This document shows, piece after piece, positions 1-7,504 of a stretch of DNA of 64,000 nt (position 1 is its first letter; each line of letters opens with the position of its first letter). The stretch is from Rhodocyclaceae bacterium (GTDB taxonomy: Bacteria > Pseudomonadota > Gammaproteobacteria > Burkholderiales > Rhodocyclaceae): positions 49,253 to 113,252 of the forward strand of contig JADKHX010000013.1 of assembly GCA_016721505.1 (NCBI GenBank), given 5' to 3'. Below the pieces are notes generated by a model. The model was given only the letters and a program-made list of their open reading frames with translations, did not search any database and was not told the origin of the DNA. A program made the position numbers and the translations under genes.

Positions 1-567
1 ACCTCGATTGCGTCCTTGTCTGACGACGTATTGACCCTGACTTTCAATGGTCTGTCAAAAAATTACCGCTCTTGCGGTTATCGTGCCGGTTGGTTGATTA
101 TCTCTGGCGACAAGTTGCATGCGCGCGATTACATCGAAGGTCTGGACATCCTTGCTTCGATGCGTTTGTGTGCGAACGCGCCGGGGCAGTGGGCGATACA
201 GACGGCGCTTGGTGGCTATCAAAGCATCAACGATTTGGTATCACCCGGTGGGCGAATTTATCGTCAGCGTGAGATTGCGCACGAACTCATTACCGCGATT
301 CCGGGCGTGACTTGTATCAAGCCGAAAGCGGCGCTGTATATGTTTCCGCGCCTTGATCCCAAGGTCTATCCGATTGCCGATGATCAAAAATTTATCGCCG
401 AATTGTTAGAAGCTGAACGCGTGTTGTTGGTGCAGGGAACCGGCTTTAATTGGCCACACACCGACCACTTTCGTTTGGTATTTTTACCGCACGAAGATGA
501 TTTGCGCGAAGCAATTGGCCGCGTTGCTCGGTTTTTGGACGGGTATCGGAAGCGGCATGGAACCTAA
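1..567 (+). CDS. alaA: Alanine transaminase AlaA, 3' part
   Basis: C-terminal 188 residues of a fold-type I PLP aminotransferase; the frame is open to base 1, so the start lies before the window. The FNGLSKNYR segment carries the PLP-binding lysine, and the following GYRAGW, IEGLDILASMRLCAN and QTALGGYQS segments match E. coli AlaA (YfbQ) closely. AlaA makes alanine from pyruvate and glutamate in the cytoplasm. The gene precedes hom and thrC, an order common in Burkholderiales. It ends at TAA, followed at once by a large palindromic repeat and the dispersed repeat. Family certain; exact substrate by homology. Confidence 0.9.
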   Translation, partial: TSIASLSDDVLTLTFNGLSKNYRSCGYRAGWLIISGDKLHARDYIEGLDILASMRLCANAPGQWAIQTALGGYQSINDLVSPGGRIYRQREIAHELITAIPGVTCIKPKAALYMFPRLDPKVYPIADDQKFIAELLEAERVLLVQGTGFNWPHTDHFRLVFLPHEDDLREAIGRVARFLDGYRKRHGT

Positions 568-571
568 GGGT

Positions 572-630
572 CGCGGAAACCCCCTCTCCCTCGATCCCTC
601 TCCCGCGAGGGGAGAGGGAAGGGGGCCGCG
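572..630. repeat. Large GC-rich palindrome between alaA and hom
   Basis: The inner stem pairs CCCTCTCCC (596-604) with GGGAGAGGG (610-618). An outer arm pairs the CGCGG and CCCCCTC segments left of it with GGGGGCCGCG on the right. Similar CCCTCTCCC/GGGAGAGGG palindromes are a common kind of intergenic repeat in proteobacteria. It could end alaA transcription or attenuate reading into hom, but there is no T-tract. Confidence 0.7.
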
Positions 631-647
631 CCTGTGGCGGAGCTCGG

Positions 648-675
648 AACGGCGTGTGGCCAGCACCAACTGGCG
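648..675 (+). repeat. Dispersed CCAGCACCAACTGG repeat, copy 1
   Basis: Full-length copy: AACGGCGTGT, two bases, then the core CCAGCACCAACTGG and CG. The core can fold as GCCAG/CTGGC around a 6-base loop. It lies 35 bp before the hom ATG, next to the GC-rich palindrome. Confidence 0.85.
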
Positions 676-710
676 AAATTGTTGCGATAAATTCTGGAGA
701 AGCTGAACTA

Positions 711-2021
711 ATGAAGTCGTTGAATGTAGGTCTATTGGGAATAGGTACGGTCGGTGGCGGCACGTTTAATGTGCTGACACGCAATGCGGCATTGATCTCG
801 CGGCGTGCCGGGCGGCCGATTCGCATCGTCCAAGTAGCCGATAAAAATCTCGCCTTGGCGCGCGAAGTCACTGGCGGCAAAGTTGAGTTGACTGATGATG
901 CCTTCGCCTTGGTTGCCAATCCGGCGATTGACGTGGTGGTTGAGTTAATCGGTGGCTACGGCGTGGCCAAAGAATTGGTATTGGCGGCGATCAACAATGG
1001 CAAGCATGTGGTCACCGCCAACAAAGCATTGCTGGCGGTGCATGGCAACGAAATTTTTGCAGCGGCGCGCGCGCGTGGCGTGATTGTGGCTTTTGAAGCC
1101 GCGGTTGCCGGTGGTATTCCGATTATCAAAGCCTTGCGCGAAGGGCTGACGGCGAATCGGATTCAGTGGATTGCCGGCATCATCAACGGTACGACGAATT
1201 TCATCCTTTCGGAAATGCGCGATAAGGGAATTTCTTTTGATGTCGCGTTAAAGGAAGCGCAGCTGCTTGGCTATGCCGAAGCTGATCCGACTTTCGATAT
1301 CGAAGGTATCGACGCCGCACACAAGATTACGATTTTGTCGGCGCTGGCGTTTGGTATTCCGATGCAGTTCAATCGCGCGCATGTGGAAGGTATCAGCAAG
1401 CTTGAAGCCGCCGATATCAAATATGCGGAACAGCTTGGCTATCGAATCAAACTTTTGGGTATCGCCAAATGGCGCGTAGGTGGTGTTGAGTTGCGCGTGC
1501 ATCCCACCTTGATCCCAGCGCGCCGTTTAATCGCCAATGTCGAGGGTGCAATGAATGCGATTCTGGTGCAAGCCGATGCGGTTGGTTCGACCATGTACTA
1601 CGGCAAGGGTGCTGGTGCTGAGCCGACGGCGTCGGCGGTGATTGCCGATCTGGTTGACGTGGCGCGCCTTCATACAGCGTCGCCTGAGCATCGCGTACCC
1701 TCGTTGGCCTTCCAGCCCGATGCAGTTAAGGACACTTCGGTGATGCCGATGGCGGATATTGAAAGCGGCTACTACTTGCGGCTGCGCGTCGAAGACAAAC
1801 GTGGCGTGCTGGCCGACATCACCCGCATCCTTGCCGATCAGCAAATTTCCATAGACGCGATGATTCAGCGCGAACCCGGCGAAGGTGAATCGCAAACCGA
1901 CATCATCATGCTGACTCATGTCACGCAAGAAAAATTCGTTGATGCAGCGATTACGAAAATTGAAGCGCTGAGTGTCGTGACGCAAAAAGTCGTGCGCTTG
2001 CGGATGGAAGAACTCGGTTAG
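711..2021 (+). CDS. hom: Homoserine dehydrogenase
   Basis: 436 residues. It reduces aspartate semialdehyde to homoserine with NAD(P)H in threonine and methionine synthesis. The N-terminus carries the dinucleotide-binding loop GLLGIGTVGGGTF. Central catalytic-domain segments include TANKALLAVHG and GIINGTTNFILSEM. The C-terminal 80 residues are an ACT domain (YYLRLRVEDKRGVLADIT), the usual site of threonine feedback in this family. The ATG at 711 is chosen because it follows a GGAG and gives the family N-terminus; an upstream in-frame extension to 654 would translate the dispersed repeat and is unlikely. thrC follows after 12 bp, suggesting one operon. Confidence 0.96.
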   Translation: MKSLNVGLLGIGTVGGGTFNVLTRNAALISRRAGRPIRIVQVADKNLALAREVTGGKVELTDDAFALVANPAIDVVVELIGGYGVAKELVLAAINNGKHVVTANKALLAVHGNEIFAAARARGVIVAFEAAVAGGIPIIKALREGLTANRIQWIAGIINGTTNFILSEMRDKGISFDVALKEAQLLGYAEADPTFDIEGIDAAHKITILSALAFGIPMQFNRAHVEGISKLEAADIKYAEQLGYRIKLLGIAKWRVGGVELRVHPTLIPARRLIANVEGAMNAILVQADAVGSTMYYGKGAGAEPTASAVIADLVDVARLHTASPEHRVPSLAFQPDAVKDTSVMPMADIESGYYLRLRVEDKRGVLADITRILADQQISIDAMIQREPGEGESQTDIIMLTHVTQEKFVDAAITKIEALSVVTQKVVRLRMEELG

Positions 2022-2033
2022 GCCGACGCTGAT

Positions 2034-3467
2034 ATGAAATATATTTCGACACGAGGATCGGTTGAACCACAGCAATTCAGCGACATTCTGCTTGGCGGAT
2101 TGGCGGCCGATGGCGGCTTGTTTATGCCGCAAAGTTATCCACAAATTGTCGACAAACTCGAGGCATGGCGAGGATTGAGTTACGCTGAGTTGGCGTTTGA
2201 GATTTTCAGTTTGTACGTCGATGATATTCCCGCCGACGATTTGCGCGCGCTGTGCGATAAAACCTACACCGCCGAAAATTATCCGTGGTGCCGCGCCGGA
2301 AAAAATGCAAACGACATTGTTCCGTTGACTACCATCGCACCAAATTTCCATCTGCTCGAACTGTCCAATGGGCCGACGCTGGCTTTCAAAGACATGGCGA
2401 TGCAATTGCTCGGCAATTTGTTTGAATACACGCTGGCTAAACGTGGCGAGAGCATCAATATTCTCGGCGCAACTTCGGGTGACACTGGCTCGGCGGCCGA
2501 GTACGCAATGCGTGGAAAGCACGGGGTGCGGGTTTTCATGCTCTCACCGCAAGGCAAGATGAGCGCATTTCAGCGCGCACAGATGTATTCCTTGAGCGAT
2601 GCAAATATCTTCAACATCGCCGTGCGTGGCATGTTTGATGATGCACAGGACGTGGTCAAACTGGTGTCGAACGATGCAGCATTCAAGGCCAAATACAAAA
2701 TCGGTGCGGTCAATTCGATTAACTGGGCGCGCGTGATGGCGCAAGTGGTGTACTACTTCAAAGGCTATTTTGCGGCTAGCAAATCGAATGAGGAGCAGGT
2801 AGATTTTTGCGTGCCATCCGGCAATTTCGGCAACATTTGCGCCGGGCATGTCGCTCGCCAAATGGGACTGCCGATTTCGCGCCTAGTGTTGGCAACCAAC
2901 GAAAATAATGTGCTCGATGAATTTTTCCGCAGTGGTATTTATCGCCCACGAACTGCCGCACAAACATCGGTGACTTCCAGCCCGTCGATGGATATTTCTA
3001 AAGCCTCGAATTTCGAGCGCTTTGTTTTTGATTTGGTCGGGCGAGATGCAACTGCAGTGCGTGCGTTGTGGAATCAGCTTGACTCGCCCGCCATCGGGCA
3101 GTTCGATTTAAACGCTACGCCCTACCTAGCCAAGCTTGCCCAGTATGGGTTTAGTTCGGCTAGCAGCACGCACGCTAATCGCCTCGAAGTGATTCGTTCG
3201 ATTTGGCAAACGCACGAACTGATGGTTGATCCGCACACCGCCGATGGCATACACGTCGCGCAAAAAATTCGCCAATTGAATGTACCGATGGTCGTGCTGG
3301 AAACGGCTCAAGCGGCGAAATTCGCCGAGACGATAAACGAAGCTATCAATCACCAACCGTTGCGACCAGCGCCGCTCAACGGCATCGAAAAATTGCCGCA
3401 GCATGTTTCTGTGATGGATGCCGACGCACAAAAAGTGAAAGCATTTATTGTGGAGCACTGTCGGTGA
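2034..3467 (+). CDS. thrC: Threonine synthase
   Basis: 477 residues, the length of the long bacterial ThrC type. It converts O-phosphohomoserine to threonine with PLP. The N-terminal segment MKYISTRG is typical; PTLAFKDMAMQLLG contains the PLP lysine, and GATSGDTGSAAEYA the phosphate-binding loop. It directly follows hom and overlaps the next gene by 4 bp (GTGA), so hom-thrC and the DUF3422 gene look co-transcribed. Confidence 0.96.
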   Translation: MKYISTRGSVEPQQFSDILLGGLAADGGLFMPQSYPQIVDKLEAWRGLSYAELAFEIFSLYVDDIPADDLRALCDKTYTAENYPWCRAGKNANDIVPLTTIAPNFHLLELSNGPTLAFKDMAMQLLGNLFEYTLAKRGESINILGATSGDTGSAAEYAMRGKHGVRVFMLSPQGKMSAFQRAQMYSLSDANIFNIAVRGMFDDAQDVVKLVSNDAAFKAKYKIGAVNSINWARVMAQVVYYFKGYFAASKSNEEQVDFCVPSGNFGNICAGHVARQMGLPISRLVLATNENNVLDEFFRSGIYRPRTAAQTSVTSSPSMDISKASNFERFVFDLVGRDATAVRALWNQLDSPAIGQFDLNATPYLAKLAQYGFSSASSTHANRLEVIRSIWQTHELMVDPHTADGIHVAQKIRQLNVPMVVLETAQAAKFAETINEAINHQPLRPAPLNGIEKLPQHVSVMDADAQKVKAFIVEHCR

Positions 3468-4726
3468 GTGAGCATTTGTTGCGTCATCAACTCAACGCTG
3501 AGTTTCACGCGCGACCACCGCTGCCGCTGACTGGATCAACGCGCATTCGACATTTGGCGTTTTTGCCCGATGCCGCCGAATCTGTTTCTCAGCGCGCCTA
3601 CCTTGACCGCCTGCTCACCGAAGCCGACTGGGCAATCACAGAGCAATCGGACTCCTATTGCGTGGTCGGTCATGGCGACGTGAAAGTCCGTTGGGAACTG
3701 CACACAGAATTTTCCAGTTTTACTTTGCTCGAACCGCTTGATGCCAACGGCACTGCGAAATCTGCCCTTGATGCACGCGCCTTGCAGCGCTGGATGGCCG
3801 AGATGCCGGGCGAAGCGATTGTCAGTTTGCGAATTGATCATCGCGATGCCAAAGACCTGGCGCCTGATACGGTGATGGCCGCGATTTATCCTTCGACCCA
3901 GCAAATGGTGGTGTCGCGGATTGTTGATGGCAAGGCTTGGGTGTTTACTGATTTTCAATTCGTTGAAGGCGAAGTGAATTTTCTGCTGATCGATGCGGGT
4001 ATGACGCAACGCCAAGCCGGACGCACGGCGCAGCGGTTGTGGGAGATTGAAACCTATCGACTGATGGCGCTGCTGGGTTTGCCGGTAGCCAAAAAAATCG
4101 GTACTTGGCTGCGCGAATCGGAACTAAAGCTTGCCGCGCTGACTGACAAGATTGGCGATGCGCGCTCGACCATTGATGAGAATACGGCACTGGTGACGCT
4201 GTCGAATCTTGCGGCTGAAGTTGAAAATTCGGTGGCGCGAACTGCGTTCCGATTTGGCGCCGCGCGGGCTTATGCGAGCATCGTAATGCAGCGGATTGGC
4301 GAGTTGCGCGAAGAGCGGATTACTGGTTTCCCGACACTCAAGGAGTTCATGGATAGGCGTTTGGCGCCATCAATGAACACTTGCGCAGCAATGGCGATGC
4401 GGCAGAGTGAATTGTCCAGCCGCGTGGCGCGCAATTCCCAGCTACTACGGACGCGAATCGAGATCGCGTTGGAACAGCAAAATCAGGAATTGTTGGTGCA
4501 AATGAACCAGCGCGCACGGCAGCAATTACATTTACAAGAAACCGTGGAAGGCCTGTCGGTAGTGGCGATCAGCTACTACGGCTCGCAACTTGTGCATTAC
4601 TTGAGCGTTGGTGCGATGGTGGCGGGGATTGCGGTAGTGCCGGAATATGCCACCGCGATATCGATTCCACTGATTGCGCTTTCGGTGTGGGGCACCTTGC
4701 GACTACTGCGGCGACGCGCTAGCTAA
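3464..4726 (+). CDS. DUF3422 family membrane protein
   Basis: 420 residues. The opening HQLNAEFHARPPLPLTG is the hallmark of the DUF3422 family, whose function is unknown. A long, mostly helical soluble part (residues about 1-360) is followed by two closely spaced hydrophobic segments near the C-terminus (around SVGAMVAGIAVVPEYATAIS and ISIPLIALSVWGTLRLL), ending in an arginine-rich tail. This suggests a cytoplasmic domain anchored by a hairpin. The GTG start overlaps the thrC stop, implying translational coupling; whether it has any link to threonine synthesis is not known. Confidence 0.85.
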   Translation: MSEHLLRHQLNAEFHARPPLPLTGSTRIRHLAFLPDAAESVSQRAYLDRLLTEADWAITEQSDSYCVVGHGDVKVRWELHTEFSSFTLLEPLDANGTAKSALDARALQRWMAEMPGEAIVSLRIDHRDAKDLAPDTVMAAIYPSTQQMVVSRIVDGKAWVFTDFQFVEGEVNFLLIDAGMTQRQAGRTAQRLWEIETYRLMALLGLPVAKKIGTWLRESELKLAALTDKIGDARSTIDENTALVTLSNLAAEVENSVARTAFRFGAARAYASIVMQRIGELREERITGFPTLKEFMDRRLAPSMNTCAAMAMRQSELSSRVARNSQLLRTRIEIALEQQNQELLVQMNQRARQQLHLQETVEGLSVVAISYYGSQLVHYLSVGAMVAGIAVVPEYATAISIPLIALSVWGTLRLLRRRAS

Positions 4727-4769
4727 CTAGATAGGGTCGCCGTGCTGATTTGAGCTGTTGCCAAAAGCG

Positions 4770-4907
4770 TCAGAGATAAATGACCGCCGGAAAGACCGTA
4801 ACGGCAAGCACCAAGACCAGCCATTCGGCATTATGTCGGGCCAAAAATCCAGTGAAATGCATGATGAGAACGACAATGGCAATCAGGTAGTAAAGAATAA
4901 AAAGCAT
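4770..4907 (-). CDS. Small membrane protein, 45 residues
   Basis: Short ORF with ATG at 4907 and TGA at 4770, preceded by GGAG about 7 bases upstream. The product is almost entirely hydrophobic: one helix near the start (LFILYYLIAIVVLIMHFTG), a short polar turn (ARHNAEW), and a second helix (LVLVLAVTVFPAVIYL), so it is a likely two-helix inner-membrane hairpin. It sits alone between the DUF3422 gene (convergent) and parC (same strand, downstream). Function unknown. A good ribosome site and consistent hydrophobicity make it likely real. Confidence 0.65.
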   Translation of the reverse strand: MLFILYYLIAIVVLIMHFTGFLARHNAEWLVLVLAVTVFPAVIYL

Positions 4908-5011
4908 GACGGTCTCCGAATGTCTTAGGTCAGTTGCATTTTGCTGCGGATTGGCGTCAATAAGCCACTAAATAGACGCAGTTTTCGCGATTTCTACGCT
5001 AGATTCTAACA

Positions 5012-7504
5012 TCAACTATCAGTAATCACGGCAATGGCTAGCGGTTTGAGCTTGAATGGAATTTCTTGACCACGACGCGCGCGCACGCCCTTAAATGCGG
5101 CCTGTTCGCGGACGCTTAAACTTTGCTCGCTGAGCTTGCCACCACGTCCGCTGCCGCTGACTAATAACTTTTCGCCTTTGGCCACGGCGACGCCCACCAC
5201 TTCATCCGCTTTTGCCAAATCAATCAACATCAGGCCTTTGCCTTTGGCCATGACTTTAAGTTCGCTTAGCGGAAACATCAGCAGGCGACCGGTTTTTGTT
5301 AGTACTGCGGCCTGTGCTAACGGCGGCGGAGCGGGGGTTTCGCAAAGCACTGCTTTGCGCCCGTGCAGCGGCTCGACTGTACTAAGGCGAGACTCCACAC
5401 CAGCACCAACTGGCGCGACGGGTAATGGACGCTCGTCTTTGTCGAGTGAAATAAATCCCTTGCCAGCTTTGTTGCGCCCAACCATGTCAGCAACACTGGC
5501 GATGAAGCCATAGCCGCCACTGCCAGCGACCAAGAATTGCGCGGCCAAATCGGCGCTGAGTATTTGCGCCAATTTGCCATCGTCCTGGAAATCGACCAGC
5601 GTTGAAATCGGCAAACCATCGCCGCGACCGCCAGGTAAATCGGACACTTTGATCGAATAGGCGCGGCCCTTGCTGTCGATGACAACCAGCGGCCAAATGG
5701 TGCGCGACTCTATAACTGCGAACGGAAAATCGCCGGCTTTGTAGGTGATGGTCGATGGATCGACACCATGTCCTTGACGCGAGCGCACCCAGCCGTTTTT
5801 GGAAATAATCAGCGTGACAGGTTCATCCGGCACGGCGATTTCGCTCGACATTACCGGCGCGACAGCCTCCATCAAGGTGCGTCGGTCGTCACCAAATTTT
5901 TTCGCGTCTTCGGCGATTTCTTTGAGGATGAGCTTGGTTAATTCCTTTTTATCATCGAGCAAGGTGTTGAGCTGGCCTTGTTCAAGACGCAATTCGCCCA
6001 ATTCTTTTTCTATGCGTATGCCTTCAAGTCGGGCGAGCTGGCGCAAACGGATTTCCAAAATATCTTCGGCTTGCGTTTCGCTCAGGGCAAACTCGGCAAT
6101 CAACGCGGGCTTGGGTTCGTCCGATTCACGAATGCAGCGGATAACCTCTTCAATCCGCAAAAACACCATCATGCGGCCTTCGAGTATATGAATCCGGCGC
6201 AAAACTTCGTTCAAGCGATGGCGCGTGCGCCGTTCCACCGTCGCGAATCGAAACGCGATCCACTCGTGCAATATTTGTATCAGCCCTTTTTGTTGCGGCC
6301 TGCCACCGAGTTTGCCACCTGCGTTACCTTCGATTTCCGCAAGCCGCCCAACCATCGTCAGATTGACCGAAACACTGGCCTCCAAACTGGTGTGGGCGAG
6401 TAGTACCGCCATGAATTCGTCCTGGCTCAAGCGCGAACTTTTCGGCTCTAGCATGATGCGCACCGCTTGCTGGTCGCTTGATTCGTCGCGCACGCTGTCA
6501 AGCACGCCGAGCACCAGGGCTTTAAGATTTTTCTGCTCCTGCGTTACATCTTTTTTGCCCATGCGCGGCTGCGGATTGGACAACGCTTCGATTTCCGAAA
6601 GCACCTGCGCGACTGACACGCCATGCGGCAGTTCGTCAATCACAATGCGCCATTGCCCGCGCGCCAGTTCTTCCACATGCCAACGCGCTCGCATGCGCAA
6701 ACTGCCCCGACCATTGGTGTAGATATCGACGATGTCCTTGCTCGCCGTAATCAACTGACCACCGCCGGGGAAATCTGGTCCGGGCAATACTTCCATCACT
6801 TCGGCCAGTGTCGCGTTCGGGCGCTTAATCAGCAGACGCGTAGCTTCAGCAACTTCGCGCAAATTGTGTGGCGGAATCTCGGTCGCCATACCCACCGCAA
6901 TACCCGACGCGCCATTGAGTAACACTACTGGCAGGCGTGCAGGAAGCAGTTGCGGCTCGGTCATCGAGCCATCGTAATTTGGCAAAAAATCAATCGTGCC
7001 TTTATCAATTTCGCCCAACAACAATTCGGCAATCGGCGTCAAACGGCACTCGGTATAACGCATCGCCGCCGCGCCGTCGCCGTCGCGTGAGCCGAAATTG
7101 CCTTGGCCGTCGACCAGCGGATAACGCAAAGTGAAATCCTGCGCCACCCGCACCATCGCGTCATAAATACTGGTGTCGCCATGCGGGTGATATTTACCAA
7201 TCACATCACCGACCACGCGGGCACTTTTGACATGCTTGGACGATGCCGACAAACGCATCTCGTTCATCGCGTACAAAATCCGCCGCTGCACCGGCTTGAG
7301 TCCATCTTCGACTTGCGGCAAGGCACGGGCGCGCACCACACTCATCGCATAAGCCAAATAAGCGCGCTCTGCATAAGCAGCGAGCGGCAAGGAATCACCA
7401 TCGCCCATAGGCGCACCAGTTGGTGCTGGTGACACGCTGTTAGGCGGCGGTGGTGGCGGTGCTACGGTGTCAAATAAATCAGGAGTTTCGTTATCAATGA
7501 TCAT
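5012..7504 (-). CDS. parC: DNA topoisomerase IV subunit A (ParC)
   Basis: 830 residues, longer than E. coli ParC (752). It cleaves and passes duplex DNA to decatenate chromosomes, with ParE. The catalytic tyrosine is Y150 in AAMRYTE. The quinolone-determining loop GKYHPHGDTSIYDAM has Thr where E. coli has Ser80. The C-terminal part is the beta-pinwheel. The ATG at 7504 overlaps the parE stop (ATGA); a start at 7546 would overlap parE further. Two stretches are unusual: a proline-rich N-terminal extension (residues about 1-42, containing SPAPTG) and an extra loop at residues about 697-727. Both are encoded by copies of the dispersed repeat. The first is at 7413-7440; the second is the long form at 5321-5414. 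Confidence 0.95.
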   Translation of the reverse strand: MIIDNETPDLFDTVAPPPPPPNSVSPAPTGAPMGDGDSLPLAAYAERAYLAYAMSVVRARALPQVEDGLKPVQRRILYAMNEMRLSASSKHVKSARVVGDVIGKYHPHGDTSIYDAMVRVAQDFTLRYPLVDGQGNFGSRDGDGAAAMRYTECRLTPIAELLLGEIDKGTIDFLPNYDGSMTEPQLLPARLPVVLLNGASGIAVGMATEIPPHNLREVAEATRLLIKRPNATLAEVMEVLPGPDFPGGGQLITASKDIVDIYTNGRGSLRMRARWHVEELARGQWRIVIDELPHGVSVAQVLSEIEALSNPQPRMGKKDVTQEQKNLKALVLGVLDSVRDESSDQQAVRIMLEPKSSRLSQDEFMAVLLAHTSLEASVSVNLTMVGRLAEIEGNAGGKLGGRPQQKGLIQILHEWIAFRFATVERRTRHRLNEVLRRIHILEGRMMVFLRIEEVIRCIRESDEPKPALIAEFALSETQAEDILEIRLRQLARLEGIRIEKELGELRLEQGQLNTLLDDKKELTKLILKEIAEDAKKFGDDRRTLMEAVAPVMSSEIAVPDEPVTLIISKNGWVRSRQGHGVDPSTITYKAGDFPFAVIESRTIWPLVVIDSKGRAYSIKVSDLPGGRGDGLPISTLVDFQDDGKLAQILSADLAAQFLVAGSGGYGFIASVADMVGRNKAGKGFISLDKDERPLPVAPVGAGVESRLSTVEPLHGRKAVLCETPAPPPLAQAAVLTKTGRLLMFPLSELKVMAKGKGLMLIDLAKADEVVGVAVAKGEKLLVSGSGRGGKLSEQSLSVREQAAFKGVRARRGQEIPFKLKPLAIAVITDS
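5321..5414 (+). repeat. Long form (about 94 bp) of the dispersed repeat inside parC
   Basis: This stretch aligns along its length with the reverse complement of 28121-28215. Both have CGGCGGCGGAGC at one end, a near-perfect hairpin (CGCAAAGCA / TGCTTTGCG here, 5341-5359), GTGCAGCGG in the middle, and the core CCAGCACCAACTGG at the other end. It is translated in frame on the minus strand as a loop containing VAPVGAG and ETPAPPP. Confidence 0.8.
7413..7440 (-). repeat. Dispersed repeat copy in the parC N-terminal extension
   Basis: Minus-strand copy: the core, then GACACGCTGT. It is read in parC as NSVSPAPTG, just after a run of prolines. Confidence 0.8.

Noticed and set aside
1527..2522. 331-codon minus-strand ORF opposite hom-thrC
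   Set aside because: Shadow frame spanning two well-conserved genes on the other strand.
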